The position numbers were made by a program, and so were the translations under genes. A DNA stretch of 5,442 nt from Methanobacteriota archaeon (lineage in GTDB: Archaea > Thermoplasmatota > Poseidoniia > Poseidoniales > SP79): positions 119,509-124,950 of the forward strand of contig PAZI01000027.1 in NCBI GenBank assembly GCA_002715545.1. The letters are read 5' to 3'. Each line of letters begins with the position of its first letter. Position 1 is the stretch's first letter. Below are positions 3,894 through 5,442 of this stretch, piece by piece. The notes below the pieces were generated by a model that searched no databases, was not told the DNA's origin, and worked only from the letters and a program-made list of their open reading frames with translations.

Positions 3894-5442
3894 TTAGATA
3901 ACGTTCATGTCCAAGCATGTAACGGTACCGTAGAAGTCAGAACGAACCATCTTCTTGCCGTAACGAGTCATAACACCCTTACGTGGGGTGAAATCCTCAG
4001 GCGCGAAGATTGTTGGTGTGACAATCAATGGTACGTACGGAGCGTAAACATATCCGGTCTCTAAGTAGCTGCTTCCCTTGAAGCCAACAAGGATCTTGTG
4101 ACGTGGGAAGTATGGGTCTTTATAAACCGTGAAACGGCTTGAAAGAGTACCAACCTTCTCGGCACCGAGAACCATTGGGCTAGCAACCTGGCCATCACTA
4201 TCGAGGCTCAGAGCTGGCTTGTAAAGCACGGAAGCTTCAAGAATGGTTGCAACCTCAGGGCTAACAACGATGAAGTTACCAGCGCCACGAAGTGTCTTTC
4301 TATGAATCTCGTTAGAAACATCGATGATGGTCTCAACAAGAGTCTCGTACCACTCACGAACTGTACCGGTGAAAGCCGGGCCAGGGCGAAGTGAAGTAGC
4401 TCTTGAAACTGCAGCACCGCTTCGCTTATTAACGAAGTTACCTGGTGAGCGACTCCAGAAGAAGTTAGCAGCACCGGCGTTCATGAGAAGGTCTCCAAGA
4501 ATTTCTCGGTCAATCTCTAGAGCAACCTGCTCAGAAAGAATCTGAGTAAGCTCAACCTCAGCGTCAAGGCTGTGGTAAGCATTCAAATCCTGCGCGAGCT
4601 CTGGAGACCATTTGGCCTTGAGCTTACGTGTTTGAGCAACGACTGAGACGGACTCAATCTTGATGTCGATTTCTGGAATACCAGAAACATCGTTACCATC
4701 ACCGTCAGAGACTTTAAACGCTGATTCGAAAGCAGGTGAAACGACTGATGAAAGATCATTCTGGTTTGTACCAGCCTTCTCAACGAAAGAGAGACCGTAC
4801 TCAGCGTTAGCACCGTCACCGAAGTCAGCGGCAGTAAACTGAGTAGCTGCTGCGCCAAGCTTCACAACGAGAAGAACGTGAGTAGCCTCAGCCTTACCAC
4901 AGAGAAGATCTGCAGGACTGGAAGCAGCCTGAATTTCAGCCAGAGTACCCTTTAAGAGTCGTGTCAAACGACGAACGTTGAAGATACCTTCGCCACCCTG
5001 GATTGACGCATCCACATTGACGTAGAAGTCTGTTCCATCATCGTCATGTTCCCAGAAAGCGATTTCTCGAATAAGATCCAAGTCAGCATCCGCGAAAACC
5101 GCAATTGGAATTGACAAGAGACCAAAGTTACCAGCGTCGCCGCCGGCGTCAATCAAGGCCTGAATCTGTGGGTCGTAGCTGATCCATGCAGAATCAGCAG
5201 AAACCAGCTTACTAGCAGATACAGCATCAGTGTTACTAAGCTGTGTACCTGGCTTAAACGCTACGGTTGCCTCAACGTCATTCATCGCAGCAGCAGTTAA
5301 TTTCTTGTGCGGACGTGAGTAACCAGAACCAGCAAGGTCATACTGACCACCGACTGCCTGAGCTGGGCCGTTCTTACCTGGGTTTGTTGGTAAACCATAG
5401 ATTGACTGGCCAGCATCATAAGCATTCTCAGTCAGAGAACCG
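3894..5442 (-). CDS. Major capsid protein, T4 gp23-like (5' end outside window)
   Basis: This is the main shell protein of the phage head, recognised by the gp23 family signature. The window holds 515 C-terminal codons; the frame stays open from the Met codon at 5285 to the right edge (GSLTENAYDAGQSIYGLPTN...), and there is no convincing ribosome-binding site at 5285, so that Met is internal. Residues near 4550-4625 read KLKAKWSPELAQDLNAYHSL followed by DAEVELTQILSEQVALEIDREI, closely matching the T4 gp23 ALKAEYS.ELAQDL block. Residues near 4255-4315 (GAGNFIVVSPEVATILEAS) match the gp23 ANFIVVSP segment, and the C-terminal part contains YKDPYF, VGFKGSS, YAPYVPL and TRYGKKM, all typical of the family. 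The last residues are LDMNVI. T4 gp23 has 521 residues, so this one is at least as long. Between these blocks and the edge lies an acidic, Ala/Gly-rich region that I could not match. Its codons favour C-ending forms more than its neighbours, as expected of an abundant protein. Confidence 0.95.
   Translation of the reverse strand, partial: GSLTENAYDAGQSIYGLPTNPGKNGPAQAVGGQYDLAGSGYSRPHKKLTAAAMNDVEATVAFKPGTQLSNTDAVSASKLVSADSAWISYDPQIQALIDAGGDAGNFGLLSIPIAVFADADLDLIREIAFWEHDDDGTDFYVNVDASIQGGEGIFNVRRLTRLLKGTLAEIQAASSPADLLCGKAEATHVLLVVKLGAAATQFTAADFGDGANAEYGLSFVEKAGTNQNDLSSVVSPAFESAFKVSDGDGNDVSGIPEIDIKIESVSVVAQTRKLKAKWSPELAQDLNAYHSLDAEVELTQILSEQVALEIDREILGDLLMNAGAANFFWSRSPGNFVNKRSGAAVSRATSLRPGPAFTGTVREWYETLVETIIDVSNEIHRKTLRGAGNFIVVSPEVATILEASVLYKPALSLDSDGQVASPMVLGAEKVGTLSSRFTVYKDPYFPRHKILVGFKGSSYLETGYVYAPYVPLIVTPTIFAPEDFTPRKGVMTRYGKKMVRSDFYGTVTCLDMNVI

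Noticed and set aside
3894..5285. Met codon at 5285 as the start of the capsid protein, giving 463 residues
   Set aside because: The frame remains open to the window edge, the upstream residues read as gp23-like N-terminal sequence, and there is no ribosome-binding site before this codon.

Overview
The window is most simply read as part of the late (virion) gene block of a tailed bacteriophage of the T4-like myovirus type, broadly defined. The anchor is the right-hand gene, a gp23-type major capsid protein. All six genes lie on the minus strand, are tightly packed, and most have clear Shine-Dalgarno sequences. There are no RNA genes, insertion sequences, CRISPR arrays or convincing plus-strand genes. 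The host cannot be read from the sequence. Overall character (moderate GC, no close resemblance that I recognise to T4 itself outside the capsid gene) fits a divergent, possibly marine or environmental phage, but that is inference.

Layout in the direction of transcription (right to left): (1) the major capsid gene, entering from beyond the right edge and ending at 3894; (2) a small hairpin and a strong Rho-independent terminator at 3840-3893; (3) a 519-residue P-loop protein (2223-3782) with an adenylate-kinase/zeta-toxin-like phosphate-binding loop and a TGGR motif; (4) a 99-residue Lys/Thr/Ala-repeat plus coiled-coil protein (1877-2176), whose repeat is three exact 21-bp DNA copies; (5) an intergenic leader with a possible late promoter (1765-1876); (6) two adjacent paralogous ~145-residue proteins (1318-1764 and 871-1308) of unknown function; (7) a perfect 11-bp hairpin that buries the ribosome-binding site of the next gene (802-837); (8) a gene running off the left edge (800 down to 1), at least 266 residues, probably a virion structural (neck/connector-like) protein.

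Two gene calls differ from a simple start-to-stop reading. The capsid frame stays open upstream of the Met codon at 5285, so the protein is longer than 463 residues. The left-end frame is open from 800 to the window edge and is one large gene.

The genes probably work together in head assembly and virion completion. The capsid protein builds the shell, the paralogous pair could be head-decoration or other surface proteins, and the left-end protein may belong to the neck. The kinase-like protein and the basic coiled-coil protein are the least explained. A possible prohead-protease site near the kinase N-terminus raises the hypothesis that it is packaged in the capsid. None of these roles beyond the capsid protein is proven by sequence alone.
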